From the NCBI GenBank assembly GCA_946902875.1, contig OX336340.1:5787739-5851738 (forward strand): a stretch of DNA of 64,000 bases, in the 5' to 3' direction. The position numbers and the translations under genes are program-made. Below are positions 43,206 to 56,100 of the stretch, piece after piece. Below the pieces are notes generated by a model. It was not told the origin of the DNA, did no database searches, and saw only the letters and a list, made by a program, of their open reading frames with translations. Source of the DNA: Nematopogon swammerdamellus (Eukaryota; Arthropoda; Insecta; Lepidoptera; Adelidae). Numbering within the stretch: the first letter of the stretch is position 1; each line of letters opens with the position of its first letter.

Positions 43206-43680
43206 TGCCCATGATCCATCCTCCAGCATCTCGACCTTACCATAATATTTCCACATCCCCAATTTATTCGCTCGATCGAATTATTAGCTAACTGAGTTCA
43301 TGCTGTTGATTACTAGAATACCGAAGTAGCTGTCAGGCTAGTCTCAGCGACTGAATCCGCTGTGCGAAGAATACCGAAGTGCTGTCATGCTAGTTCTCAG
43401 GCGAGTCTCAGTGAACGGAAACTAAGCTGAGTCCGATGGCAAATTTACAAGAATAGACCCCCAGAACCTGCACACCCACGACACCGGTGTGTCGCTAAGC
43501 TAAGACCCACTCGGTGTAGGTGTTTGTTTAGTCTGCAGTGTTTTGTTTTGACTCTTATGTCATTTGGAAGTGAATTTACGCGATTCGGTACCCATACATG
43601 TAAGCGAGAGATACTGAGATAACACTGATAACAAAATTCAGTGCACATAAGCGTGTGGGGTATCGATAAATACTTAAAAT

Positions 43681-44072
43681 AACCGGCCAAGTGCGAGTCG
43701 AACTCGCGCACCGAGGGTTCCGTATCGCCATGTCATGGTCAGCGCTACTCACGCCATCTATGGCGCGTTTTATGAAATGCTTCATATTAGTTAAAATTCA
43801 CGATTAGTTAAAATGCTTCATACTGTTTTCGGTAGATGGCGCGCATACACTTTTAAGTTTCATGTATGGGAACCCCGTGATTTTTTTTACGTTTTCTTAT
43901 TTGTTGTTGTATCTGCCATATTAACACATATTCTGCTAACATTTCAACGGGCTACCTATTACGGTTCAAGATATAAATCCCTCGGACAGACAGATGGACA
44001 GACAGACAGACAGACGGCGGCGTAGGTTTAGTAATAGAATCCCGTACGAAGGATACGGAACACTTAAAATGA
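43681..44072 (-). mobile_element. GGTTTCCGTA/GTCC-type element (full length, reverse)
   Basis: CGGCCAAGTGCGAGTCGAAC start, ATGGCGCGTTTTATGAAATG body, GACAGACAGACAGACAGACG run and TACGGAACACTTAAAA end. Lies between ppk genes A and B. Confidence 0.65.
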
Positions 44073-44974
44073 TCTTTAAGTGTCAATTTGTCTTTTTAAT
44101 TGAAAATGTCTTTTTGGTTTAAGTCAATATTTAAATTTTTAAAGTCAATCTCTAAAGTCATAAAAAGTGTGTTTTTCACAGTGCTGCTGTCACGTTGCTA
44201 AATTACTGGCACCATGTAAAATTCAAAAGAATGTTGAATAAAACTAAAAAGAACAGAGACGAAATGGCTGCCTTCTTCGATCAAAAAAATCTAAATGTGT
44301 TTTACTCAATCTCTTTGGTTTTACTGTTGTTTTTCCGTTTCTAGCTAATTTCAAGAAAGGTCAGATTACGAACTTATATGAGTATTGTATTTGGAAAGCT
44401 ATCATCATATGAAAATAAAAAACTATAAATATTATTGCATTGTTTTTTATTTCACATTTTTACAATAAATTTATATAGATTTTACATAATATATTTTACC
44501 ACAAGTAATAAAAATATACAAAAAATAAATAAAAACGGTACATTTCCGCCAGCGGACGCAAGTCTCCAAGCGAGCCTGTGGTGGTGGCCTTTCGTCATTT
44601 ATGTTTTCTAGCCAAAGAGATTAAAGGGTGGGTTTAATGTCTTTGTTTCTAGCCCACCTAAACCTTATCTGATTTTTACAATTTTTTTTTCGTGTGTTCT
44701 TTTGTTTCTTTTCTTTTCTTTCTTGATTTTAAGGACATTATAATCTACATTCCCGCCTTTTTTTTTTGTTTAGGTGAAATATACCTACAACACCAGAAAA
44801 GTTTGTATTCATATATACAAAAGTTATACAAAAGTTTGTACATTTGATTTTTGTATTGTTTTATGTCATGAAGTTTTATTGGGTACTTTAGATACTTATT
44901 CAAAAAATAAAGACAGAAACGTAGATTAGACTCTCCTTAGTACAACAATAAAGAATTGTAAAAATCGGATACAC
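44073..44974. other. Intergenic between ppk A and ppk B
   Basis: AT-rich; several AATAAA-like strings (44227, 44412). Nothing coding recognised. Confidence 0.5.
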
Positions 44975-45376
44975 GAGGGAGAGGGAGAGGGAGAGGGAGA
45001 GGGAGAGGGAGAGGGAGAGGGAGAGGGAGAGGGAGGGGGAGAGGGAGGGGGAGGGGGAGGGGGAGAGGGAGAGGGAGGGGGTGAGGGAGCGGGAGGGAGG
45101 GGGAGGGGGAGGGGGAGAGGGGGAGGGGGGAGGGAGAGGGAGAGGGAGAGGGAGAGGGAGAGGGAGAGGTAGAGGGAGAGGGAGAGGGAGAGGGAGAGGG
45201 AGAGGGAGAGGGAGAGGGAGAGGGAGAGGGAGAGGGAGAGGGAGAGGGAGAGGGAGAGGGAGAGGGAGAGGGAGAGGGAGAGGGAGAGGGAGAGGGAGAG
45301 GGAGAGGGAGAGGGAGAGGGAGAGGGAGAGGGAGAGGGAGAGGGAGAGGGAGAGGGAGAGGGAGAGGGAGAGGGAG
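44975..45376. repeat. GGGAGA microsatellite, about 400 bp, pure purine
   Basis: Almost only GGGAGA units with a G-rich variant block at 45030-45130 and one T at 45170. No pyrimidine besides this and a GTGAGGGAGC near 45080. Long open frames inside (Gly-Arg repeats) are a by-product of the 6-bp period. Confidence 0.95.
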
Positions 45377-45678
45377 GTGTGATCTTAGTTACCTACGACA
45401 AAATATAGTGCACTTAATTTTTTCAAATTTCAATTACTCTCGACCATACTGCTCGGCCCCTATAACAGATGGCGTGATGTTAAAACCATGTTAATAGTTG
45501 CAAAACCTGCCCATTACCTATTGTCTGATTTGCTAGTTAGGCGGCGGAAGCTTTGAGGGTGGAAGTAAGTCTAAAGATAGACGGAATATTGCCTTTACAC
45601 ATATCGAGCCCTCGATATATTGTGTAATACGTAATATCATATAATTAATTATAATTATATATAATTAATTAATTATAC

Positions 45679-46230
45679 TAGCTGCTGCCCGTGACTTCGT
45701 CCGCGTGGATAACTGAACATGACATGCTTTACTAGCCCCGTGAAAATAAATCTTTTGTAATACTAAATACTAAAAAGAAAATAGTTGAAGTGATTATGCA
45801 CTGATAATATTTATTTACATATTACTTTTGCCCTCAGCTTCCCTCGCATGAAATCCCTATTTAAAAAAAAGAGCTGGCGAACAAAACGACGTAAGGCAGG
45901 CATATATTACATAGCTTTTGCCCGCAGCCTCGCTCGCACGAAATCCGTATTTTCAAAAAAGAAAGTAAGTAACTAAGGCTAGGCCGAAGGCCGAACTCAG
46001 TTAAGATGAACAATAAACCTTCTAGAAGAAAGTAACTAAGGGTGAGGCCGAAGGCTGAGCTGCGTTTAGGTAACCGATAAACCTTTTCGAATAAAGTAAC
46101 TAACTAAAGGTGAGGCCGAAGGCCGAGCTGCGTTCGCGTAAACGATATTTGATGGCAAAATTATTAAAGGCGAGGCCCGAGGACTGGAGAAGGTTTATCG
46201 TTTACCTGAAAGCAGCTCGGAATCACTTTA
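45679..46230 (-). mobile_element. Helitron 3' remnants with 68-bp repeats
   Basis: An ACTAGCTGCTGCCCGTGA end at 45679 (minus-strand CTAGT), then a second diverged terminus near 45919, then three to four units of the GGCCGAAGGCCGA repeat at about 45960-46140. Two nested or tandem 3' ends of related elements are likely. Confidence 0.6.
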
Positions 46231-46904
46231 CAAAGTTTCGTCAAAATCTGTTCAATGGTTTTTGTGTGATGCGCGTACAAATAAACATACAGACAAAAAT
46301 TTTACTTATTTATTCTATAGTACTTATTATTTACTTAGCGTTCCCCCGACGCCTTTAAGTAACTAAACTGAAATTTTTTTATACTCTTTAAGGGGTCGGT
46401 TTTTTTTATTTATTTATTTTGTAATTTAACTTTTTGACCATTGACCTAGCCTAAACACACGATGTATTTATTTCAATGTTTTTAACTGAACGAAAATGTT
46501 GAACGCGACGGATTAAAAGTCACCTTGGATTAATTAGTTTCAAGTTTATTTAGACGTTGAAAGCAATATTAAGGTACTTCTCTAATGATATTATAATTAT
46601 TGTCACCCTTGCAGCATAGAAACTTCCTCGATACTCATAGCTTAGTGTTTCCCTAATCTTTGACCTGTCTGCACGATCGTATACGTACGTTGATAATTAT
46701 TTTGTTAAAAGGAACAGCTAATGTAAGTACCTACAACAGACAACGCCCATTCCCATATCCAAAGCTTAACTGGCAAATGAAATCTCGGCAATGAATAAGT
46801 GCGCCTTTGCGTAATATGTAATGTACCTAATGTAAATTATATATCGTGCTAGTTTCTGTAAAATGTTGTTTGAGTTTGAGCTATAAGGTACTTATACATA
46901 CATA

Positions 46905-47218
46905 TACCACACCCTGTATCCCGAGAATTGGGGTAAGCAGAGTAATCGGTGTTGTGTTGCAAGTACTCTTGTAAATTACAGCACAACACCGTCCACCACA
47001 TTTAGCAAAGTATTAGGACAAGATATCTACTAATCAGCAAGTAAGGCACGAATACCCACCTGCTGCATGACTTTGTGGAATGACCGCGTCAAGGCGAGAG
47101 GTGGCTAGCCTTATGCACGACATCTTGTCCTTACCCCTTAGTCGACTTTGACGACATGCACGGGGAGACATGCAGTGGCGCTATTCTTTCTAAGTACCGA
47201 CCCCACACGGTACGTACG
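46905..47218. repeat. Dispersed repeat related to SINE head type b, second copy
   Basis: Longer copy of the repeat at 8095-8345, including the ACGACATGCACGGGGAGACA and CCCCACACGGTACG segments shared with the family 1 type b head in reverse orientation. Confidence 0.55.
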
Positions 47219-47846
47219 AGATGTTCTTGTTACTAGGTAGATTTTTTAAAAATATTTATTACTTTTTTTTTTTTTATTTGGAAAACACACAGTCATCGTA
47301 AAAAGGATTAAGTACTAACATTAATTACACAGAGACCAATAAAGTTTTCTACATAAAGTTATATTAAGTGCTTATATGATTAATAAATTAACCTAAGAGA
47401 AAGAAAACATCAAAAACTAACTAATACCAACACACCAAAAAATGAATACCTACCTAACCATAGGAGATACATTGATATGAAGTACATACCTACTATGTAC
47501 CCAACAAGAAACCAAGTAGATAGAAGTATATAATTTATTGATCAACCACCTATAAGTACAGCCATCTATGGCCAGTTTATGTGGGAGTGAATATATATGT
47601 CTATTTAAAACATGCCATACCTAATGTACAAAATCTGTGAGAAACCTATTGTGATTTGTATATGTTTTAGAATAAAATTTACTAATAAAAACTTTTTTAC
47701 TTTTACTTTTTACTTTTATATAACCTATCTATTTACAATAAGTAAGTACGAGTAATGTTAGTATTTTATTTGATAATTCACCAAATATGATAAGTATTAT
47801 TGTAGTAATTTTCTTTTTCAGTATTCTGATTACAGTGCAAGGCAAG

Positions 47847-48059
47847 ATGAAGCTAAAACAGAAAACAGCTATAAAGAAACGATTAAAAGAATACTGCACT
47901 CATTCAACCATGCACGGCTTCCGTTACCTGATGGAAGAACAGTCTCATTGGAGTAAGAAAATTATTTGGGGAATGATTTTGGCTCTGAGTTTTACGTTTT
48001 GCTGCATATGGAGTCACATCCTGATGGTTAAATATGGAAAAACCCCAACAGTCACTGTT
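47847..48059 (+). CDS. ppk: ppk gene B, exon 1 (HG motif and TM1)
   Basis: ATG 25 bp after an AG acceptor at 47820-47821 (TTTCTTTTTCAG), suggesting a non-coding 5' exon upstream. 71 codons: a Lys-rich start, KEYCTHSTMHGFRY, then Trp and TM1 with two Cys. Ends ACT GTT|GTAAGT, phase 0. Confidence 0.92.
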
Positions 48060-51000
48060 GTAAGTACTTATTTGTTACAAGCTTTGTAAGTTGATTTGCA
48101 CACAACCTATATTTATTTGTAAGTTGGTTCGCAGACACGGTACATTCATCGACTTACACAAAACCTACATTCATTTATAAGGTGTTTGCACATAACCTAC
48201 ATGCATTTATAAGTTGGTTTATATACAACCTATATTCATTTGTAAGTTGGTTCGTAGACAAGGTAGATTCATCGATTTGTAAGTTTATTTGGACAAAATC
48301 TACATTCAAGATCTAAGTTAGAGGAGAGATCTGCAGAACCGGTTAGTACGCGACCGCGGTAACTCCAGCGTGTAGGGATGCATGCATACCCTGCCCGGTG
48401 CGGTTACTTACTTTCTCGAGAAGGTTTATCGTCTTCCTGAACACATCTCGGCCTTCGGCCTGGCCGATAGTTACTTAATTTCTTAGAGAAGGTTTATCGT
48501 CTTCCAGAATACAGCTCGGCCTGCGGCCTCGTCCTTAGTAACTTACTTTCTTTAAGAAGATTTATGTTCTTCCTGAACGCAGCTCGGTCTTCGGCCTCGC
48601 TCTTAGTTACCTAATTTCCTTCGAGAAGGTTTATCGTCGTCCTGAACGAATCTCGGCCTTCGGCCTCGCCCTTAGTTACTTACTTTCATGAAAAAGTTTA
48701 TTTTCTTCCAGAATGCAGTTAGTTACTTTCATCGAGTAAGAATATCATTTACGTGAACGCAGCTCCTCCTTTGGCATTGCCCATAGACTCTATGGAATCA
48801 CCTTTAGTTACTTACTTTCTTATTTTGAAATACGAATTTAACGCGAGCGAATCCGCGGGTAACAGTTAGTAAAGAATAAACAATTAGGCAGTGCCTGAGG
48901 CTCTAGACTCACAACTTCTACTCACAATAATCTCGGCTCAGACGAGTCGAACCCTAGTCTAGAAATATCACAACTTAGAAAAATCCTACGGCTCCAAGTA
49001 AACTTTGCGTTCCAATCTCGTATCACTTACATTATGAAATCAAACACGAAAAATATATTTTATGATAAAATGTGAAATAAAGGATATGTACCTAATTAAA
49101 AAAAATAAAAAATACACTTAATATAAATCTTATATTTCGTCTTTTACAAGTCGTCGTCACAATCGGCCCAAGCGTCGGCTTGTAAAAGTACCAGGGCCGC
49201 AGAAATTAAAACGAGGTTACTCGTACCATATCTGGCCGGTCGGAAAATATTTCAAATTTAGAATATTCATGAAACAAGGGTTGTATGACGTTATCACGTA
49301 AAACTATCGTCCGTAAACCGACTTTACAGACAACCAATTTTTATTTATTTTGTATACACAACAGATTACCAATAAATATGGTATACACGGTGTTGCAGTT
49401 GCCCCCGTAATATTTTTAACTGACATAAGGGGGCTATTCTATATGTGAAACTAAACAACTCCTGTGAAGAAAAAAAATTTTTTGAAACAAAAAAAAAATA
49501 TGTTGTCCATACAAATTTTAATTACCTATTCTCAAAATGTATGGAGAAAAAAATTTTTTTTTTCTTCAAATAAAAAAGTCGTAGAACAAAAGTTGTTCTA
49601 TTTAACGTACAGAATCACCCCCTTTCGGGTTTTACGGTTGGGGTTGCAACACCGTGTATATAAAAATCTGAAATGAAATATTGATGTGAACAAAAATATT
49701 TAATTCATAATTGATCAAATAATTGCATTGCAGGTAGAAACCACCAACCATCCGACCACAAACGTGGACTTTCCAGCTGTGACAGTCTGCCCTCAGAGCT
49801 TCGTGTATGAGCCTCACACTGTTAATATAACGGACATTCTGTATGTATACCATAATAAACATACTAATCAGTTGTTCAGTACTTACTTACTTACAATGGC
49901 TCTGCTAGACTATCATTTAACAATTACGATTAGAATGACGATATCAAAATACTTACACAGGGTGTTTCATGACCATGACCATAGGTCATAAAGAAACCAG
50001 TGATTCCTTAACTAATTTGAAGTCTAAAAGGTCAGGTCAGTCAGTAAAGTTTTGTCAGGTATGCCTTTAAATTAGTTTTCGCGCGCAAAATACTACGGTA
50101 GTGCGACTGACCCGACGCTCGCCGTTGCCGCTCCGCTCTGTGCACTGTCGACGCCCGCACATGTTCATCGGTCTATTCACACGGGATCATTTCGTAAATG
50201 GAGTGTCATTATTTAGTTTAGTATGAAAAAAAAAAATCACTGTAGAACAAAATTACATCGAACTTTTTTGCTCCAAATAGGCTCAGGAGTCCCTGGTTTG
50301 CTTTATGACCTATGGTCATAAAACACTATATTTTTTTATGGAAACTGACAGGGTTGGCTACATCACCTACAACATCCGTGATGTTAGCCCATAACACCGG
50401 GTGAACTAGGTGCCATGTCAGTGCTTCCCTTCATTTCATCAACTAATTTTAAACTGTAGACACGCGTCCGAAAATTTGAGTCAATATGTTTTTTATTAGT
50501 TTTAGTCTTCATATTTTAAGAATAATTTTATTATTACTAATAAAAACATAATGCTACCTACGCCTAGATCCTTTTTAGGGTTCCGTATTTATACGGAAGC
50601 CTATTACTAAGCCTACGCCGTCTGTCTGTAACATATTGGTTCAGTTTTTGCCATTTGACTACGGAAATTTTACGTGCGAAGCCTTAGCCAATTACGTGGT
50701 GGAACGGAACCCTCGCGAGGGTGCAAAGCGGACTAGCGCACCGAGGCCTCGGTGCGCTAGTCCGCTTTGCATTTTCGTAGGTTTAAGACAATATTATTTT
50801 GTTTTTGTTTTTTGTTACAAACCAATATTTTTTTTTGCGTTGAATAACTATAGATTTATGTTATTTTATGTATTGTATCTATTGCCTGTGCTATTGCAGA
50901 ATAAAGAAGTTAATTTTTCATAGTTAAAATACATATAATATCTCAATATAATTATTCAATGAATATCTATAATAATTTAACATTCATATTATTATTTTCT

Positions 51001-53080
51001 GAAATCTCGCAATGTGCAAATTATATTCGTATTTCCAGGAAAAGGCGAGGATATAGTAATACCGAAATAAACAACTTTTACGAAATGATCTCCTTGGACA
51101 AAATATATCAAAATTCATTGCCCGATTCCATAGTACAAATTTTCCAGGTACTGGATAAGGTCGGATATTCAATAAAACATATTATAGAGACGGTAAGTTC
51201 GAATTTATTTCATGTTTTTATTTGGAATGTTTTAGGGGTCCGTAGCCAGCAATGCTGGCAGGGACTATTAACCCGCGATTTGAAGATCCGTGGATTGTAG
51301 GAATAGGGAAAGACATTCCTCGGAAGCCCGTTCCACACCTTTGCAGTGCGACACAAGAACGATTTAGAGAATGGTGCAGTTCGAAGAACTCTTCTGTCGA
51401 CTACAAAGGGGTGTTCCGCGAGATTATGGCGGGTTTGACGAAGGCGAACAGGAGGAGGACGGATGAGGGAAGCAAGTTCCGATAAATAGACTCAATGATC
51501 CAACGATACGTCTGTGCTTTAGAGGTTGAAGGTGGATGAATGTAGCGTCGCTGAATAGAATCCAAGGTTGAAAAAACATATTCAGGGGAACCCTCCCAAA
51601 GATGACTGCAATATTCCATCACTGGTGTTACTTGCGCTTTATAAAGTTGAACCGGCGGCGCGCGGCGCGGCGGCGTGAAAAATCGCCGACATCGGTACAA
51701 GATTCATAATTTTCAAGACGCTAATTTCGCCTTGAACTATCGAGATCCAACGCCCTTGGACACCTCCATACCCAGACTATCATCCCTGGCTTGGTAGCTT
51801 GGAGAGGAAACGGATCAACCTTTACAGAAGGCGTATAAGCTTGCGTCTTGACTACGTTGAATTTGACCAAGTTCTCCTTCCCCCAAGAGGATACTTTTTC
51901 GAGAACTAGGTTAACCTGAGCAACACGTTCGCTTCTCGCATTTTCTGGTGAGGGTTCATCCCTTCGTGCACCTTCATTCGAGTTAGTGTATTTCGCCGAG
52001 CGAGCGCATGTCGTTGAGAAATAACAGAAACACCGTAGGCGACAGCACGGATCCTTGTCGAACAACAGCATTGATGGAGTAATCGGCCGAGCAGGTACCA
52101 GCTAGGGTGACAAAGATCGACCGACTACTCAAGAATCTGGAGATCCAAGTGCACAGTTTTGTGGGGACACCGTAGGCCGGAGCGTGCCAGACACGATCGA
52201 AAGCGATTTCTCAAAACCACCAAGTCTTCCAGCCCACAAATGCGTGACGTACGCTAGAAGATCTCCAGTCGACCTTTGCTTGCAAAAGAGAATATTATAT
52301 TGCCTCGACTTAAATTAAGCATAACCTACAATGCTGCGAGCGGAGCTGTGCAAGCTTGTACAGAATAAATATGTTTTAATGAAACTAACATGGCTGGCTA
52401 CATCACCCTACTGGTATCATCGCACTTAATGAAATATATTCATGTTTTCAGTCCACTTCAAAGTTGCCGCCGCGATCAAAGAGAAGCACTTACTGAAATA
52501 GCACTTAGCTCACGATGGTGTTATGATGTTATAACGAGTGTTAGGAGGTGATGAAGTCAGCTATGTCAGTTTCCATAAAAAATCACTTCATTCACTGTAG
52601 CAGGTACGAAAAATGGAAACGCTAACATGACACACCTGACCTGATTAATCATGGTTGTGTAACCAGTTCGGTTATATAAAAAAAATATATTTATTTTAAA
52701 TTTTCCATAGTTGGCGCAACCGTGTGAGAAGCTTGTGCTGAGATGTTGGTGGCGGTGGCAGGAGGTGCCATGCCAACTCGCCTTCCGTCGCAGCTTGCTA
52801 CACACCGGACACTGCTGCCGATTTGATATTAACTACCTGCGGTGAGCCTTAATATACCTACCTACCTTAAACTGAAACTGTCTAAATACATAAATACAGT
52901 GTGATGATACCATCACACTGTATCCTGCGGTTATATTTCTTAAAAAGGGCTACAAAAATGATCTTCTCTCTGTGCAAAAGTAAATAGGTACTACTCCCTA
53001 AAATGTTCGAGCACATACGCACACACGGCACCCTCGCACATCCAACATTCACTCACACACCCTCACCGTCACACACGCAG

Positions 53081-53111
<31 letters not shown>

Positions 53112-56100
53112 CACACGCACACACACACCCACACACACACACAAACACGTCGTGTGTCGAGTTTGTTTTGCGTGAAGCTCTTTTCTATCTCGTTCTCTCG
53201 GGTTAGCTTCAGTCTTCAGTCCCTCCTTCGCTATCTCGCTCTCACGCTGTTTTTCGGGTGAATTCACCTCTCGCCAGTAGCTTGCTGGAATATACCCATG
53301 AATCTATGAAGCCTATGATTGGCCCGAAGCAAGAGAAATATTTATATTTAAATATTGCCAATAAATAGGTTCGATCTGACCAACACAATACGAGAAATAT
53401 CTACCGTAGGGTTTCTTTCAAATTGAAAGACAGGAAATTAATTTATAATTTTCCTCATGGAACATTATCGTTAATTTGTATAAAATAAAATACGTCTTTT
53501 TCGTCGAAAGACTTCATACAATTTCAGGGAAATCTTCTTCTAATGAGAATACGACAGACTACAAATATTTGCTCAATAAAATATTAATTTCATTTCATAA
53601 AAAATTTCATAAATGGAAGTAATTTAACTTAAGAATATGCAATTTCTCTAATACCCACACATACTCGCGCATTAAATTATCAATGTAAACCCGTACATAT
53701 CAAATAACTTAAACTGTAACAAAACAATCTGTCAAAACATAAACATAATTATTATTCCTAGTCTATTATTATAATACCTACAATAATCTAAAAATAACAT
53801 ATAAACAAGTAAAATAACACACGCACGCAACACACAAATAAAAGTTTAAGAAATTAAAATCACAATTATATAAATGAACTACACACACGAACACACCTCA
53901 CGCACACACATTAGCCGTAAACAAAAACATTTGTGCACTAATATTTCTTTGTCACTTTAACAGCTACAGAAACCATCTTAACTACACATTGTTATCCCCG
54001 ATTCTGTTTAAATAACACCAATACAAACAAAAATACATACATACATACCCATATTTAAAATAAAACATAAAAATATCTACGAGTGTCCTTTCTTTATATA
54101 ATAGATATTCTGTAGCAGTGTACTATAGCGATGTTCAAATAAACTCAACTCAACCACACAACGCGCACCGCAGTCGAATGGCCGGCGTAACTACCCACAT
54201 ACTCATCGTAGTAAAAAATTATTTCAGTAGGTGCGTGAGACTGCGGGTGGATGTGTGGTGAGTTGTACTTACTTGTTAATAGGTACAAGTACACATAATG
54301 TCCACACCCACCTATAGTACAGCCATTAATGGCCAGTTTAGGTGGGAATGATTATTATCTGCCTGACTAAAACAACTCGTAAAACAATTTACAACTATAT
54401 TATGTTAAAAATAAGTGAAAATTGATTGTAAATAAATGTAATGTTTTAGAAATTAATAAATAAACATTTTTTACTTTTTTACTTTATAATTACTTTGTGT
54501 TTATTTATTTTTTTATTACATTATATGAGCTTTTGAGATGCATGGATAGTTCGCATTTCTATCTTGGAGGAAACAATTAATAGAAGTGGGATTAAGATAT
54601 CGAATTTGTTCCATGAAAGAATGAATGTGTTACCAATATAATTAGCCTACATACACCATATGCCTCATGTCAGCCTCGTTAGCTCAGTGGTGCAGACAGT
54701 CAACTGTCGCTATTGAATGCAACGCTGGATGCGGTCAGTACTTGGATGGGTGACCGCTGACCGTTGGAGGCTGACCGAGGTTCGGATTCCTCGTAAAACT
54801 GTAGGTCCCTTCCCTCCTAATCTTACTTGGTGGTAGGGTTTAACCCGCCCGGGTTGGTACCACCGCACTGAATGAAACGTCGGTCAAAACGGCTATGTAA
54901 ATAGTTTGTGTTTTACGACCAGTTCAGTGTAGCCGGCACGATCAAAGGGGGAAGCGCTGACATGGCACCTAGTTCACCCGGTGTTATGGGCTGACATCAC
55001 GGACGTTGTAGGTGATGTAGCCAACCGTGTCAGTTTCCATAAAAAAAAAAAAAAATGCCAGTTTTGTATGTGCCTGGCAAGGATAATATGTGTCAAAATT
55101 TGTAAATTGTTTTTTATAAGACCTAGCCAAGAATATATAAGCAAAAAAAACATAAAACCGACTTCCTAAAAAAAGTAAAACTAAAAAACTATTTAAAATA
55201 AAAATATAAAAACCGCCTTCAAAAATATATGAAATAAAAACCTAAAAAAAAAAACGAACCCTAGAGTTGAAGGCGGTGCTAAAAAGGCTACACAAATCAC
55301 AAAGGATATTATCATCCAATCATGTTTTCTTTCATGCATCATTTTTGCTTGCTTTAGCACCGCCTTCAACTCTAGGGTTCGTTTTTTTTTTTAGGTTTTT
55401 ATTTCATATATTTTTGAAGGCGGTTTTATATTTTTATTTTAAATAGTTTTTTAGTTTTACTTTTTCTAGGAAGTCGGTTTTATGTTTTTTAAAACTTTTT
55501 TTTTATTTCACAGTTTTTTTTAGTTATTTTTTGCTATTGATGTACTCGCTTTCCAATCCGATCTTGACCCAATTAAAATAGGACCACGTCAGCCTCGATA
55601 GCTCAGTGGTGCAGGCAGTCAACTGTCGCTATTGAATGTTAAGCAACGCTGGGTGCGGTCAGTACTTGGATGGGTGACCGCTGACCGTTGGAGGCTGACC
55701 GAGGTTCGGATTCCTCGTAAAACTGTAGGTCCCTTCCCTCCTAATCTTACTTGGTGGTAGGGTTTAACCCGCCCGGGTTGGTACCACCGCACTGAATGAA
55801 ACGTCGGTCGAAACGGCTATGTAAATAGTTTGTGTTTTCCGACCAGTTCAGTGTAGTCAGCACGATCAAAGGGGGAAGCACTGACATGGCACTTAGTTCA
55901 CCCGGTGTTATGGGCTGACATCACGGACGTTGTAGGTGATGTTGCAGAACTTAGTAGAATGGACAGACATAAACGTGTTACGGAACCCTACTTTTATTAT
56001 AAAATAACCGTCGGAGGACCTTGGTTGAAAATTGTGAAATTTAGTAGAACGTACAGACATACATTTGTTACGGAACCTTACTTTTATTATAAAATAACCG

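Noticed and set aside
42865..43262. Three overlapping minus-strand ORFs near the 3' end of ppk A
   Set aside because: Frames of a truncated LINE tail plus a CATGC tandem repeat.
45081..45494. 137-codon Gly-Arg repeat protein
   Set aside because: Product of a GGGAGA hexanucleotide array; any frame of a 6-bp repeat without a stop stays open.
49464..49676. Lys/Phe-rich 70-codon ORF
   Set aside because: Poly-A/T interior of a small inverted-repeat element.
53003..53267. Thr/His-rich and Cys/Val-rich short ORFs
   Set aside because: Translations of CACG/CA microsatellite on both strands.
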